Assembly (NCBI GenBank): GCA_000442125.1
Contig: KE546983.1
Span: 186,001 to 250,000 of the forward strand
Direction: 5' to 3'
From: Opeltia flavorubescens
Lineage: Eukaryota > Ascomycota > Lecanoromycetes > Teloschistales > Teloschistaceae
Length of the DNA stretch: 64,000 nucleotides
The notes under the pieces are model-generated. The model had not been told where the DNA came from, ran no database searches, and saw only the letters and a list, made by a program, of their open reading frames with translations. Within the stretch, counting starts at the first letter, position 1. The number at the start of each line of letters is the position of its first letter. Made by a program: the position numbers and the translations under genes. Shown here piece after piece: positions 20,401 through 34,868 of the stretch.

Positions 20401-23400
20401 TATAAAGTTAATTATAAAAAAAACTTTAATATTATAAATTTACGCTAGAATTTCTATTTATAATAGAACTAGATAGGTATCTAGTATTATAATCTTATTA
20501 AATATTTAAATATTAATAATAATACGGCCTTTAAAACTTTAATTAGTATTTTTTTAAATTATAAAATAAAAAAATAAAAATAAAGTAACTATAATAGTTT
20601 ATTCTATTTAATTTTATTTATAGAATTTATTAAAAGTTTTATTAATAATTTTTTTATTATAAATATTAATAGGGTATATATAAATTTATTTAAATTTATA
20701 AATCTATTTTTAATTCTTTGTTAATAGAATATTTATATATTTTAACTTTAGTATATTAATTATATTATTAATATTTTATTATAAACGCGGGTAGCGTTTA
20801 ATTAAAGTAGTTAAAATAGTTTATTTTATTTATATTCTAAAAATTATTATTTTTATAAAATATACTATTTCTATCCGATTCTTAAAATTAATAAATAATA
20901 TAATAGCAGTATTTAAAGCTATAATAGCTATTATAATAGCTATTATATAGTATTTAAAGTTTTTTAAAAATTATACAAGCTTTTATTTTAACGTTTTAAT
21001 AGCTAGTTTATAGTTTTTTAAATTAATTTAATAATATTTATTAGCTTTATATTTATAAACGGTATATAGTTAAATTTTTATAGTTAATTAGATAGAAAAT
21101 AGCGAATTATTCTAAATATAGACTTATTTAAATATATAATCTATAATATATATATAACTAGCGAAAATATATAAAATTTTTAGTTTATAAATAAAGTTAC
21201 GGTTTTATAAAAGATTTAAAGGTTTTTAATATAAATTAACAATTTTAACGATTTTACTAACGTATAATAGTACTATAATATATTAAATACTATAGATAAT
21301 AATACTTATTCTAATACCTTTAATATTAATAGCGATTAGTATTATTATATTATTATAAGAGCTAATAGTTATTATATTTATAGATAAATATATATTAATA
21401 TTTTTAAACTTTATAATATCGATATTAATAAGTATATTAGCGTTTAAATTATTTATTAAATAAAATTTATATATAATAATAATAAGCTTTATAGCCCTTT
21501 TATTAGATATAAAAATTTCGATAATTATAAATTTAATAGTATTATATCGCCTTTTATTAATACTTTTAATAATTATAAAAGCTAGTATTTTCTAAATTAT
21601 AGCGTGTAATAGTTATTTTAATAGAAATTTTCGATTAATTAAACTTATTATATAGTTTATATTCTAGTAAAAACTATAATTTTTAGCGTTTAATTATAAA
21701 CGAATATTTATAGTTATATAATAATATTTTCGAAAGGTAAAGTCTACTATTAACGTATTTTTCGCGGTTAAATAAATTAACTAGGATATTTATAACGGCA
21801 GCTATTTAATAACTTTTAGTATATTTTTAAATAATTTAACTAGTTCTAAATAAGTTTATACTAGTACTAGTAGAATATTTAACTTAATAGTTAGCTTAAT
21901 TATAGTAGCTATAATTAGAAGTAGTTTTTTATTATAACCGGAGTATAGATATTAATATAAAGCGTTATTTAATTTAAAAACTTCGTTGTATTTATTATAT
22001 TAGTATATTTTAATTAGTTTAAATTCCACGCGTTTTATTATAATAAAATAGAATTTTATTATATTATTATATTAATTAGGATTTTTAATAATAGTATATA
22101 AAGCTTTATTAAACTTTTTATCTATTATATATTCGGCTTTAATAAAGTCCGTTAATTAGTAAAAGCTATTTTTATAATTCTAATACTACTCTATTTTATC
22201 GCCTGGAATCTACTCGCTAAAAGCTTTCTATTAGAAATAGGCTTACTAGTTATTCGGCTAGCGGCTTTTATATAAATTCCGGCTATTATTATACTATTAA
22301 TAGCCGTAGCTTTATTAGTTTCCAGCTTAATTTTATTATAGCGGAATATTAATTTTAAACGGAAACTACTAACGAGTATTTTAAATAATATACTAATTAT
22401 TTTATATATACAGCTTATTTTTAATTAACGGAGTTTATAAAACTATAAAAAGATTTCGGTATTAGTATATAATAGAAAATATATTTAATTAATTTCTTTA
22501 TATATAATTCAGATATATAAATAAATATTTAGGCGTATAAAAAAGATTATTTTATAGCGGCTAGTATACTACTACTTCTTTATATTATTTACTTTTATCT
22601 TTTTAAAGAGAATTTAATTTTAACGCTTTATAATTTTTATTACTATTATAGATATTAAATTAATTATTTTTTTTATTTTAAAAAAATTTATAAAAGGTTT
22701 TAATAATAATTATTATAATTTTATTTAAAATTAATATTTATAATCGAGCGTTAAAATATTTTATATTAATTATTATTTAAATACTTTTAATAGATATTAT
22801 TTTTATATTTTTTATTTTTTTAATAATATTATTAAAATATTTTAAAGGGTTTTTTTAAATTTATATATTGTTAATAATATAATATATTTACTTTAATTAT
22901 ACTAGTATAATAAACGGTAGCTCGCTAAAATAGTTTTTAAAAAATATATATTATAGTTTAATCTTTTTATTTAATTATAACGATTTATAGATAAATTTAT
23001 TAATTATAATAATAAATTATATAACTACTTTACTTTATAAATAAAAATCCAGGTTATAATATATTAACAATATATTTATTATTTTATATTTAATTTTTAT
23101 ATATTATTTAAAAGTATATATATTATAATAGATATTATATAATTTTATAAATTTTATAAACGATTTATTACTATTTAATTAGAATAGATTAATATTATAA
23201 GCCCTTTATTACAATTTAATAATCGTTAGTATAGTTATTAGATTTACTAGTATAGTAATTATTTAATTCTAGAAGTTTTATATAAAAAATTCTAGTAATT
23301 AAACTAAATAGGCGTTTATAAGTAATTACTTATTTAAAAAAATTTATTATTATTATAACGGATTACTATTATCTATAAATCCACCCTATTATTATTATAA

Positions 23401-24201
23401 TAGAATTCCTATTATATCTAGCGGTAATATAATACTCCCTTCCGATTTTACTAAATAAAGTAGGCTAGATTTAATACTAGAAATATAGTTTCGCTATTTA
23501 AATATATTAATAAATTTAATAATATTTATAAATTTATCGAACCGTTATAAATTTTCTAATAAATTCGAAAAGTAAAAATAAAAGTTTAAATTATTCTAGA
23601 TAAAATTCGTAGCTAGCTCTTAAATATAAATTTAAAAGTTTTTATTTTTAAAGATTATAGTAGTATTATTATAGAAATCGCTTATTATTTTAATAAAAAT
23701 CTATAAATACTCGCTTTAATCCGCGGGATAAATAATAATAAAAGCTATACTAGCTTTTATTATACTAATTTAAATTATCCGGTTACTAAAAAACTCCTAT
23801 ATTAAAGAATAGTATAAACCTAGACTTTTTTTATAAATATAGTCGATATAAACTTTAAAAATTACTATAAAGGCTCGATTCTATTTTAAAAACCATTTAA
23901 TATACTTTTAGAACTTTTTAATATAGAAAATAATTATAATAAAAGCTAGTATAATAATAAAATCAGTTAAATTCTCCGAATTATTATAAAAGGTATCTAG
24001 AACTTTATTAGAAGAATTAAAAGCTAGAGTATATTTTAATTAATTCTATTAACCGAATATTAGTATAAAAATAGTAGTTTAATAGATAAAAAAATATTAG
24101 ATCTATTTAAAAAATCTAGTATTATATAATAAGTAATAGTATATATATATAGAAATTAATAATACTGTATTTTATACGGGTTACCTTTAATTACTATTAT
24201 T

Positions 24202-24415
24202 TATTATATAATAAATATAAAATAATAGTATTATATTAAAAGTAAAGAACTATTTATCTATAAAATCTATAATTAAATAAATATAGGCGCTAAAAAACGC
24301 TAAATTCAACTGGGTAAATATATTTAAAAAACTTCCTTCGAGCTACAGTAGCTATTTAGCTCTACCTGCCTTATTAGCTTTATCAGCCTTCTACTTATAT
24401 AGTATAGCCGCAATA
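24202..24415 (-). repeat. Element 1 5' LTR
   Basis: 214 bp, the right copy, followed by GAAAA. It keeps more C and G than the left copy. Confidence 0.85.
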
Positions 24416-24752
24416 GAAAATATAAATAATAATAAATAATTAAATTTGTATTTTTAATTAAAAATATAAATTTATAATTTTTATAAATAATAAAATTTCG
24501 ATATATTAATTTTAACTATAATATAAATAAAATATTAATTTAAAAATCTAAATAACTAGTTTTTAAAATAGTTATTATCGATTTTTTATTATTTTATTAT
24601 AATAAATTATTATATTTATAATAAAAAACAACTAAAATATTTAAAAAATTATTATTTATTTATTTTTAATTATTTAATTATTAATAAATTAAATAATATA
24701 AAATATATTAAATTTTTTATTTATTATATTATTTTTAAAGAATTTTCAATTA
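24416..24752. other. AT-rich spacer between elements 1 and 2
   Basis: RIP-mutated sequence with no recognisable feature. It starts with element 1's target-site copy and ends at the target-site copy of element 2. Confidence 0.5.
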
Positions 24753-24957
24753 TATTATATAATTAATATAAAATTATAGTATTAAATTAAAAAATAGAAA
24801 TTATTTATTTATAAAATCTATAATAAAATAAAAATAAATACTAAAAAAAATTAAATTTAACTAGATAAATATATTTAAAAAATTTTTTTTAAATTATAGT
24901 AGTTATTTAATTTTATCGATTTTATAAATTTTTTTTTTATATAATATAATAATAATA
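24753..24957 (-). repeat. Element 2 3' LTR
   Basis: About 205 bp, matching element 1's LTR but nearly reduced to A and T. Confidence 0.7.
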
Positions 24958-24978
24958 AAAATTAATAATAAATAAAAT

Positions 24979-25235
24979 TATTATAATTAATAATAGTTTA
25001 ATTTATTATAATATTATAGAACCGTTATATAATTCCAGCTAAAATATTATATCGCTATATTATACTAGTAGAAAAAGGGGTCTAGATAATTAAAGAAATT
25101 CCTTTTAATATTTATAGCTTTTTCGATATTAATATATATATATTTTTTATATATAGCTTTATATATATAATAATAAAACGCTAAATTATTATTTATATTT
25201 TTATATAATTTCTTTATTATTATATTCTTTTTATA
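24979..25235 (+). repeat. Copy A 5' LTR
   Basis: 257 bp, beginning TATTATAATTA and ending TTTTTATA; matches the three other LTRs of this family. Confidence 0.8.
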
Positions 25236-28200
25236 TTTTAATATCTCTATTTTTTATAAAAAATAATTCGATTATATTACGAAGTTATAATATAAAATAA
25301 TAATAATAATATTATATTTATAAATAAATTATAACTATTAATAAATATAATTATATTATAGAATAATAATATAAATAAATTTATTAATAATATTTTAAAT
25401 ATAGAAATTTAAATTTTTAAAATAAAATAAATTTTAATTTATAAATAAAAAAGATAAAAAATATTAAAAGTTAAAAAAAAATTAAAATTTTTAAAATTAT
25501 TTATTATTATATATTAATAATAAATTTTTAAAATTTTAATTAACGATTTTAAATATATTAAAAAATAAAAAATAAATAAAAATTAAAAATTAAAGGTTTT
25601 TAATTATATTTAATATAAAAATAAAAATTATATAAAATATATATTATTTAAACGCGAATATAAATATATTTTTAAAATTTATTAAATTATATATAAATTA
25701 AAAGTTTTAAAAATTCTATTTAATATAAACTATTTCGATTATTATTTAATAAATATATAAAATCGAATTAAAAAAATAAATTTAAATATTAAATTTAAAA
25801 TAATTTAAAAAAAATAACTAAAATTTTTATTAAACTAGCTTAATTTTTAAATTGTTTATAATATTAAAATAATATTATAATATTTTAATATAAAGTATAA
25901 AAATAAATAAAATATTTTTTTATTTATTAAATATTTAAATAACTTTAAAAATTATATAAAAAAATTTTTACTAGATTATATTTAAATAAATACTTTAAAA
26001 AATATCTTTTAAAATAATATAATAAATAAAATATTTAATATATTTAATTTTTTAAAAATATATTAAAGAATTATTAATTAAATAATTAAAATTAAATTAG
26101 TTTAATTATAATATTAAACGTATACTAGTTATAGTAATATAAATATTAAAATATTAAATTTTAAAAATTATAAAAATAATTAAAAAAAATAAAATTTATT
26201 TAATATTATTATACTAGTATTAAATATAAAGATAATGATAATTAATCGCGGAAATTATAAAAGTTAATATAATCTTTAAAAATATAATTTAAATAATAAT
26301 TATAGATTTTATAAAAATAAAAATATACTAATAATAATTATTTATTAGAAGTATAATAGAAAAAATTATAAAAAATCTAATTACTTTTATAAAAATAAAA
26401 AGAAAAAAAATAAAATTTAATAAATATTATTTTTATATTATTAAAAGATTAATAAAAAAAATTATTAATATTTTATTTAATTATAAATATAATTATTTAA
26501 AAAAAAAAAATAAATTTAAATTAATTATATTTATTAATTATAATATAAATTTATATTTTATATTATAATATTATATAAAAAAGTTAAAATTATATAATAG
26601 CCGCGAAATTAAAACGCTAATTAAAATACTAAATAATATAAATTTAATTTATTTTTAAAAATATAAATTTTCGATTAATTTTATTAATTTAAAAAAAAAA
26701 TTAAAAATAATAATAAATAAATATATTAAAGCGAATATTAAATTTTTTAATATTATATTTAGCTTTTTATATTTATATTAATATAATTTAAATATTAACT
26801 AGATATATATATAATAAATATAGTATAATCCCGGTACTATTTTAACGGGAATAGATATTAAATTAATTCCGGCTAAAAAATTAGAATATTTATTAAAAAT
26901 AAAAAAATTTAAATAATTATATTTTTTTAATTTAAAATTATATAATAAAAATAATATAATTATTTTTTATAATATTAAAAAAATAATTTTATTTAAAAAA
27001 TACGCTAATTTAAAAAAGATTTATAATTTTTAAAAAATTAATAAATTTTTTAAATATTTTATAAATATTTATATTTTTAAAATAATAAATAATTTATTAT
27101 TTAAATTTTTATATAATCTTTTTATTATTAAATTAAAGGTTTTATAGATTTATATTTATAAAAATCTAATAAAAAAATTTATTTATTATTTAATATCGCG
27201 AGCTAGTATTTTAATTATATTTATAAAAAAAAAAAAAATAATTTTCGCTTTTATATTAAATATTAAAAGTTAAATTAGATTATTATTAAAAATCGGTACT
27301 TTTTTCTTTTAATATTAAAAATTTTAGATAAACTATATAAAATAATAATTTTTACTCGCTTAAATATTTAGAATATTTATTATTATATTAAAATTTAAAA
27401 GGGTAATAAATAAAAAATAGCGTTTTATATTTATTATAACTATTTTAAATATTATATTATATTATTTAATTTAATAAATATTCTAGTTAATTTTAAAATA
27501 TATATTAATAATATTTTAAAAAACTTTTTAAATTTTTTTATTATAATATATATAAATAATCTATTAATTTACTCTAAAAATAAAATCGAATATTTGATAT
27601 ATATATAAAAAGTTTTTATAAAACTATTATAATATAAATTATATATTAAATTAAAAAAGTATTTATTTAATATATATAAAATTAAATTTATAAAATTTAT
27701 TATTTATTTTAATAATATTATAATAAAAAACTCCCGTATTAAATATATAAAGAATTAGTTTTTTTTAAAATTATATCGCGATATATAATATTTCTTTAAA
27801 TTTATAAATTTTTACTAATATTTTATTAAAGTATTTTTATAAATAATATTATTACTAATATTATTATTAAAAAACGATAATAAAATTAAATTTAATATTA
27901 AATTTATTTTAATTAAAAAAATAACTAGTATATTTAAAATATTAAAAAAACGTTTTATAATAACGCTTATTTTATAATAATTTAATTATATATTTTAAAT
28001 TTATATTAAAATAAATATTTTAAAGTATATTATTTTAATAATTATTTTATAACCTTTTAATATTAATATATAAATCCGCTAATATTTTATCGCTTATTAG
28101 TTTTAAAGAAAAATAAGAACTAAATATAATTATAGTATCCGAAATTCGGAAATACTAGTTATTATCTATATTTATAAATAGTAGCGATATTATATTAAAA

Positions 28201-29656
28201 AAGCGTTTTATAAAATAAAAATTATTATTAATTATATAAATCTTTATAGTTTTTTTATAAAAAAAAAGCTTAATTATAAAAATATTAAATAATAAAAATA
28301 ATTAATTAAATTAAATTTAAATCTAAAATATAAATTAAATAAATTAAANTTTATTAATATAATATTATAAAAAAATAATTATAAAATATTTAAAATTTAT
28401 ATTATTTTTAATATTTTAAATTAAAAATATATTTATTTAGTTTTATATTTTAAAAAATTTTAAGAAAATTTTAAAAAAAATATAAAACCGATTATAAATT
28501 TTTTAAAAATTTAATATTATTTATTTAAAATTTTTATAAAATAAAAAAAAAATAAATTTAAAAATTTATAAAAAATTTTAAATAATATTAAAAAATCGCT
28601 AAAAAATAATAAAAAAAGCTATTTTAATAATAAAATATTATTAATTAATTTTAAAAATATTTAAAAAAGTTTTTAAAAATTATTTAAAAATATTAAAATT
28701 ACTATTAAAAATATTTAAAAAATAGTAATAATATATTATATAATAAAAGAAATAAAGGCTAATATTTTTAATAAAAAAAATAAATTTTTAAAAAATATTT
28801 TTAAATATAGATTTTTAATAAAAAATTATATATTTAATATCTATATAAAAAAACGCGATAATATTATATTATTTATATTTTTTTATAATTAAAAAATATT
28901 TTTAATATTAATAAAAAAAAAAATATTTTAAAAAGCGATATAAAAATATTAACTCCGTTTTTTATAATTAAAGAAAAGTTTTTTAAAATAAAAAAAAAAT
29001 AAATATTAGTAAAAATTTATAGTTTTAGAGTATATAAAAAGCTAAAAACTTTTTATAAATCTAATAGTATTATATATAATAATATTTAATCGATTTTTTT
29101 AAATAATTTTAATAATTTTAAAAATCTATAATTAAAATAATAAATTATTAAAAAAGCGGCTTTAAAAAATATATATAATATATCTTTACTATTTTTTTAT
29201 TATATTATAAAAAAATTTTAAAAATTTAATAATACGGTTAAAAATTTAATATTTTTAAAAAAAAAATTATTTAATAATTTATTAAATATTAATATAATAT
29301 TAAAATAATTTAATAAAAATTATAAATAATATTAAAATTTAAAATTATTTTATTATAATAAAAAATAATATTTATTTTTTAATATAACTAGATAAAAATT
29401 TTTTAAATATAATTATAATAATTTTATAATAAGTTATTTTAATTATAAAAAAATATTAGAATTTATTTACTAAAAATACTTTTAATTAAATATAATAAAA
29501 GATATTAAATACTATATATATATTTATAATATATATTATTAGGTAAAATCTATAAAATATAAACTATATAATAAAATATAATTATTAAAAAAACTTTTAA
29601 AATTATTTAATAATTTAATTATAAATTTTATTATTAACCTATTTTTATATAAATAT

Positions 29657-29920
29657 ACGCGTCGGAATAAATTGGATTTTAGGGTGGATTTTAATAAATT
29701 TTCAAAACTTAAAAAAACTCCGTTAGTTTTTTTAGCGCCGGGAGCTAATACTAGCGCGCTAGATTTTAATACGAGCTAGAGCCGTAAAATACTTATAATT
29801 TTTATATATAAATATTTTTTATAATTATTATAATTATCTAGATATTAAAAATATACTAACGTATTTTTTTTTCTAAATTTGTAAAACGGGGCTTTATTCC
29901 GATAAAAATATAATAAACGC
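29657..29920. mobile_element. Short TIR element inserted in copy A
   Basis: Copy B has no counterpart of this block: its sequence runs straight from the position before it to the position after it. Inside are perfect 10-bp inverted repeats TCGGAATAAA (29,662-29,671) and TTTATTCCGA (29,893-29,902). The body is much richer in G and C than the surroundings and includes the palindrome CTAGCGCGCTAG (29,751-29,762). A second copy starts near 63,766. A small non-autonomous DNA element (MITE-like) is the best reading; the superfamily is not clear. The 4 bases ACGC occur at both edges, but I am not sure they are a target duplication. Confidence 0.7.
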
Positions 29921-32665
29921 TTCCGCGTTATATATAATTCGATTTTTATAGTAATCGACCGTTATATAAAATTTATTATATATATTTTATACTAAATAAT
30001 TATAATTATAAAAAAGCTAGCGGATATTTTTATTAATAAAATATATAACTATTATAATATATTTAAATCGCTAGTTTTTAATTAAAAAATTTTTTTTATT
30101 TTATAATTTTAATTTACTTTTTATTATTATTTAAAAATTTAATATTATTTAAATACTATTTTTTATTTATTAACCGATAAGTAAATTAAATAATAAAATT
30201 AAATTTTAAAATAATTTTTAAAAAATTTTATTAATTATAATTAGAATAATTAAAATAAATAACTATTTTTTATAAAATTTATATATAATAATAGTAAATA
30301 TACTTTTATTAATATAATATCGTTTTTTACCGCTATTAATAAATATTTTAATTTAGAAAATAATATTTAAATTAATAATATTAAAAATAATATATTTAAA
30401 GCGTATTAATATATCGAAAAATATATATATATATATATGTTTAGTTTAAAAGCTAATAGAAAATAATAATAAAAAAATAATTTAAATATAATAATTAAAA
30501 ATATTCTATAAAATTTTTTACTATTAATAATATAATATAATTAAATAGGTATAATATTAAAATAAAAAAGCTATTAAAAAAATTAGATTATAAATTTTAT
30601 AAATTTTTTAAAATAATAAAACTAGTAAATTTATAATTATATTATCTAGAGTTTTTAATATTAATAGATTATATTTATTCTATTTTTTATATTTCTTTTC
30701 TTAAACTATATATAATAGTAGAAAAAAAAATAAAAAAAATCTACTACTTTTATTTATTAATAATAAAAAGTAATATAAAATAAAAAAAATATTTAATTTA
30801 AAATAATATTATAAAAAATTATAATATTTAATAAAATAATTTAATTATAATTTTAAAAATAATAACTAGTTTAATATTAAAAAAATATCGAAAATTAGTA
30901 AATATATAAAGAATTTTTATTATATATATTTAAAAAAACTATTAAATAATAATAAAAAGAATTTTTTAAAAAAAAATTAAAAAAAAAATTATAATTAAAT
31001 TATATATAAATATATTAATAAAATAATAAATAAAATAATAAATAATATTAAAAATATAAAATAGTAATAAAAATAAAAATTAATATAATTACCGAAGTTT
31101 ACTAGTAGAATAAATATTAAAAAATATATATTATAAAATATTTTATTAAAGAAAATTATAATTAAAAAAAGATTTTATTAAAATATAAATTTTAAAATTA
31201 TAATTATCTAAAAATAAAATAAACTTAAAAATAGAATATAAAAATAGAATATAAAAATAAATATATAAAAATAAATATTAAAAATAAATATAAAACGTTA
31301 AATAAATATAAAATTATATAATAATATTATTTTTTTTTATTTTACTTTTATTAATAAAAGAAAAATTATTTTTTCTAATTAAATTTAACTATTTTTTTTT
31401 AATAATTAAAAAATCCAAACGATTCTAATATAAAATTAGCGTGCGAAGTTATATAAAAAAAGTAAATATATAATAAAATATATTATATTAATATTTATAT
31501 TAATCGATTTTTTTAAAATATAAATAATTTTAATAATATTAAAGATAATAATATTTATTTTTATTATATTTTAACTTTTTTTTAAATTTCGATTCGTTTA
31601 TAATTAAAAAAAATAATAATACGCGAGCGGTATATAATATATTACTTTATATTTTTATTAATAATATTAATAGTAATAATAATAAAAGTTACTTTATTAA
31701 TTATCGAAATAAATCTTTAAAAAATTTATATAAATTAAAAAAGCCGCCGCGATATATAAATTTAATATACTAGTTTATATTTTTTATAAAATTTAAAATA
31801 ATATATATAATATTTAAAACTAATACTAGATTTTATATAATAAATAAAAGTATAATAAATAATAAAATTATTTTTTATTTATTTTTTATTAAAAATTATT
31901 AAATAATAATAATAAATAAATAATATATATTATAATACTAGCTTTAATATATTAATAATAGTAATTTTTTTATAAAATTAAAGTATTTAATAATATTAAA
32001 ATATTAGGCGTTTATATATTCTAAAAAGTCTTTTTAATTATAAAAATTTTAGAAACTTTAAAATCTATAATAAAAAATATAAAAGCTAAAAAAAATTTAT
32101 AAAAAAATAGAGCTAGTAAATAAAAATAAAGTATAGTAAAAATAATAAAAATCTAAATTAAAAAATAGATTTATATTAAANAANAAACGTTTATTATATA
32201 TTTATAAATAAAAAATAAAATTATATTATTTAATATAAAGTTTATAATATTAATAATATAAATTAAATTATTTAAAATTTAAGAATTCTAATTATTTATA
32301 ATTATTATAATATAATATAACTATTAAATAGAATTATTAAACGATATTAATTTCTATAAATATATTTTAACGCGAGTATTTAATAAATATTAAAAAATAT
32401 TAATAATATATTATAATATAATAACTAATATTACTATTAATATTAAATAATTTTTAGTATATAAAATAAAACTATTTATATATTTTATATATAATAATAA
32501 AATATTTTATATATAAATATATATTAGCGTTATATATTTTTAAATTATAAATTTTACTAATATATATTTAAATATACGCGTTTTATATAAAAGGTTTAGC
32601 TATTTATTATATATATATCGCCTAATTATAAAATAGTAGAAATACTATTATAAAAAAGAAAATAT

Positions 32666-32922
32666 TATTATAATTAATAATAATCTAGTTTATAATAATA
32701 TTATAAAACTATTATATAATTTCGGTTAAAATATTATATCGCTATATTATACTAGTAGAAAAAAAAGTTTATATAATTAAAAAAATTTCCTTTAATATTT
32801 ATAGTTTTTTAAATATTAATATATATATATTCTCTATATATAATTTTATATATACGATAAGAAAACGTTAAACTATTATTTATACTTCTATATAATTTTT
32901 TTACTATTATATCCTTTTTATA
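32666..32922 (+). repeat. Copy A 3' LTR
   Basis: 257 bp, same ends as the 5' LTR; followed by AAAAC. Confidence 0.8.
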
Positions 32923-34611
32923 AAAACTATTAATTTTTAATAATAGATTTTTTTTATTAATAAATAGTTTTTTAATTTATTTTTATTATTAAATATTAAT
33001 ATTAATATTATTAATAATTATATTATAATTTAAAATTAATTTCGAGTTAAAATAATATTTATATTTTTTTATTAATATTTTAATATTATTAAAACGGTAT
33101 TTAAATATTTATTAATTATTTTAAAATTTATATTTAATTTAATAAATAAAATATTTAATAATAAAATTTTTACTTTTATAAATATAATATTTATAAAAAA
33201 TTTATTCGATTTTAAATTTTTTATTAATATTAATAATAAATAAAAGTATAAATATATAATAAAGCTAAAAGAAATTATTATTAAAGTAAATAGTATATTT
33301 TAAATATATTATTAATATTATATTATAAATTTTTATAATAAATAATAGCTTTAAATAAAAAATTAATTATTTAATAATTTTAATAATTTTAAAAATAATT
33401 ATTAACTATTATTTAGTTTTTTTAAATATAAATTTTAATATATTATAATTTAAATATAAATATATTTCTATAAAATTAATAATTTTAAAATAAATCTATT
33501 AATAATATATATTATAATATTTTTTTATTTTTATTATAATAAAAATAATAATATTTTTAATATTAATATATAAAAATCGGTTTTTATTAATAATAACTAG
33601 TATTATAAAATTTAATATTATAAATATATTTATAAATTTATTAACTTCTAGAATAAATAGATTATAATAGTAAATTATCTATATTATAATTAAAAAAGCA
33701 GCGAATTTTTTAATAAAAACGTTAATAGAAATTTTAAAATTTAATGGATTTTTTAATTAAATAATATATTTAAAGTTTAATAAATATAAAAAATCTAATA
33801 TTTTATAGATTTTCAATTTAAATAATATTTAATTAAATATTTTAAAAATAGAATTATAATTTATAAAATTATTATAATTTTTAATATTTATAAAAAACTA
33901 ATAAATTATAATTTAAAATTATTTAATAAAATAATATAATAGTATATAATAATTTTATTAATTTAATTATATTATTTTAATATATTATTAATTTATAAAT
34001 ATTAAATAAAAAAATAAAATAACTATTTATTTAATATTTTAAATATTTAATATTATAAACAATCTATAAATTTTTAATCGCGATTTAAAATTATTATTTA
34101 TAATATATATTATTGTTTTTTATTAAATTATTTAATAGTTATTTAATTTATTATTTATTATTTTCAATAGTTTTTTTAAATATATAAATAGTTTTTTTAA
34201 TAAAATTATTTATTATTAATATATAATAATTATATTTTTTATATAATTCTAATAAAAAAAAAAAAAAATCGATAATAAATATATAAAATAATTTTATAAA
34301 ATTAAATATTAGCTATAGAATTTTATATAAATAATAATAAAATATTTAATTAATTTAATACTATAAATTATAATAAATAAATTTTTATAATTTTATTAAT
34401 ATATTATATATAGAAAATTTTTTATTAAATATTTTTATATATATATATTTATATATAATTAAAAAGATCTATTTTATTATATATTAATAAATTTTTTTTT
34501 TTTTTAAATCTATAAATATTATTAAATATAAATTTTATTTATTATTATTAAAATAAATAATACAATAATAAAATAATATAATAATTTTATTATATTATTT
34601 TTTAATTTTAT

Positions 34612-34868
34612 TATTATAATTAATAATAGTCTAGTTTATTATAATATTATAAAACCGTTATATAACTTCGGCTAAAATATTATATCGCTATATTATACTA
34701 GTAGAAAAAAAGGTTTATATAATTAAAGAAATTTCTTTTAATATTTATAGCTCTTTAAATATTAATATATATATATTTTTTATATATAATTCTATATATA
34801 TAATAGTAAAATACTAAATTATTATTTATATTTTTATATAATTTCCCTATTATTATATCCTTTTTATA
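34612..34868 (+). repeat. Copy B 5' LTR
   Basis: 257 bp, preceded by TTTAT. Confidence 0.82.

Larger units (their letters stand above)
17221..24415 (-). mobile_element. Element 1: Ty3/gypsy LTR retrotransposon fossil
   Basis: A 7,195 bp element bounded by two 214-bp direct repeats and a 5-bp target-site duplication GAAAA (17,216-17,220 and 24,416-24,420). On the minus strand the pol region keeps RNase H-like traces (for example STELEV near 19,560-19,578, and a TSLNTI-type context further downstream, near 19,400), which identifies it as Ty3/gypsy. The 5' LTR is therefore the right-hand copy, and it retains a CTATATAAG box. Gag lies toward 24 kb and integrase toward 18 kb. It is broken throughout, with many tens of disabling changes, and is old. 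It is less altered than element 2, so either younger or less often hit by RIP. Confidence 0.85.
24979..32922 (+). mobile_element. Copy A: Ty3/gypsy LTR retrotransposon fossil, second family
   Basis: A 7,944 bp element with 257-bp LTRs at 24,979-25,235 and 32,666-32,922 and target-site copies AAAAT (left) and AAAAC (right), which differ by one transition. Plus-strand traces of reverse transcriptase (a YIDDL-type motif near 27,549-27,575), a gag zinc-knuckle-like spacing near 26,340-26,390 and an integrase zinc-finger region near 29,500-29,640 place it in Ty3/gypsy. It lies inside element 2 and itself carries a short insertion (29,657-29,920). Broken, with many tens of changes. Confidence 0.82.
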
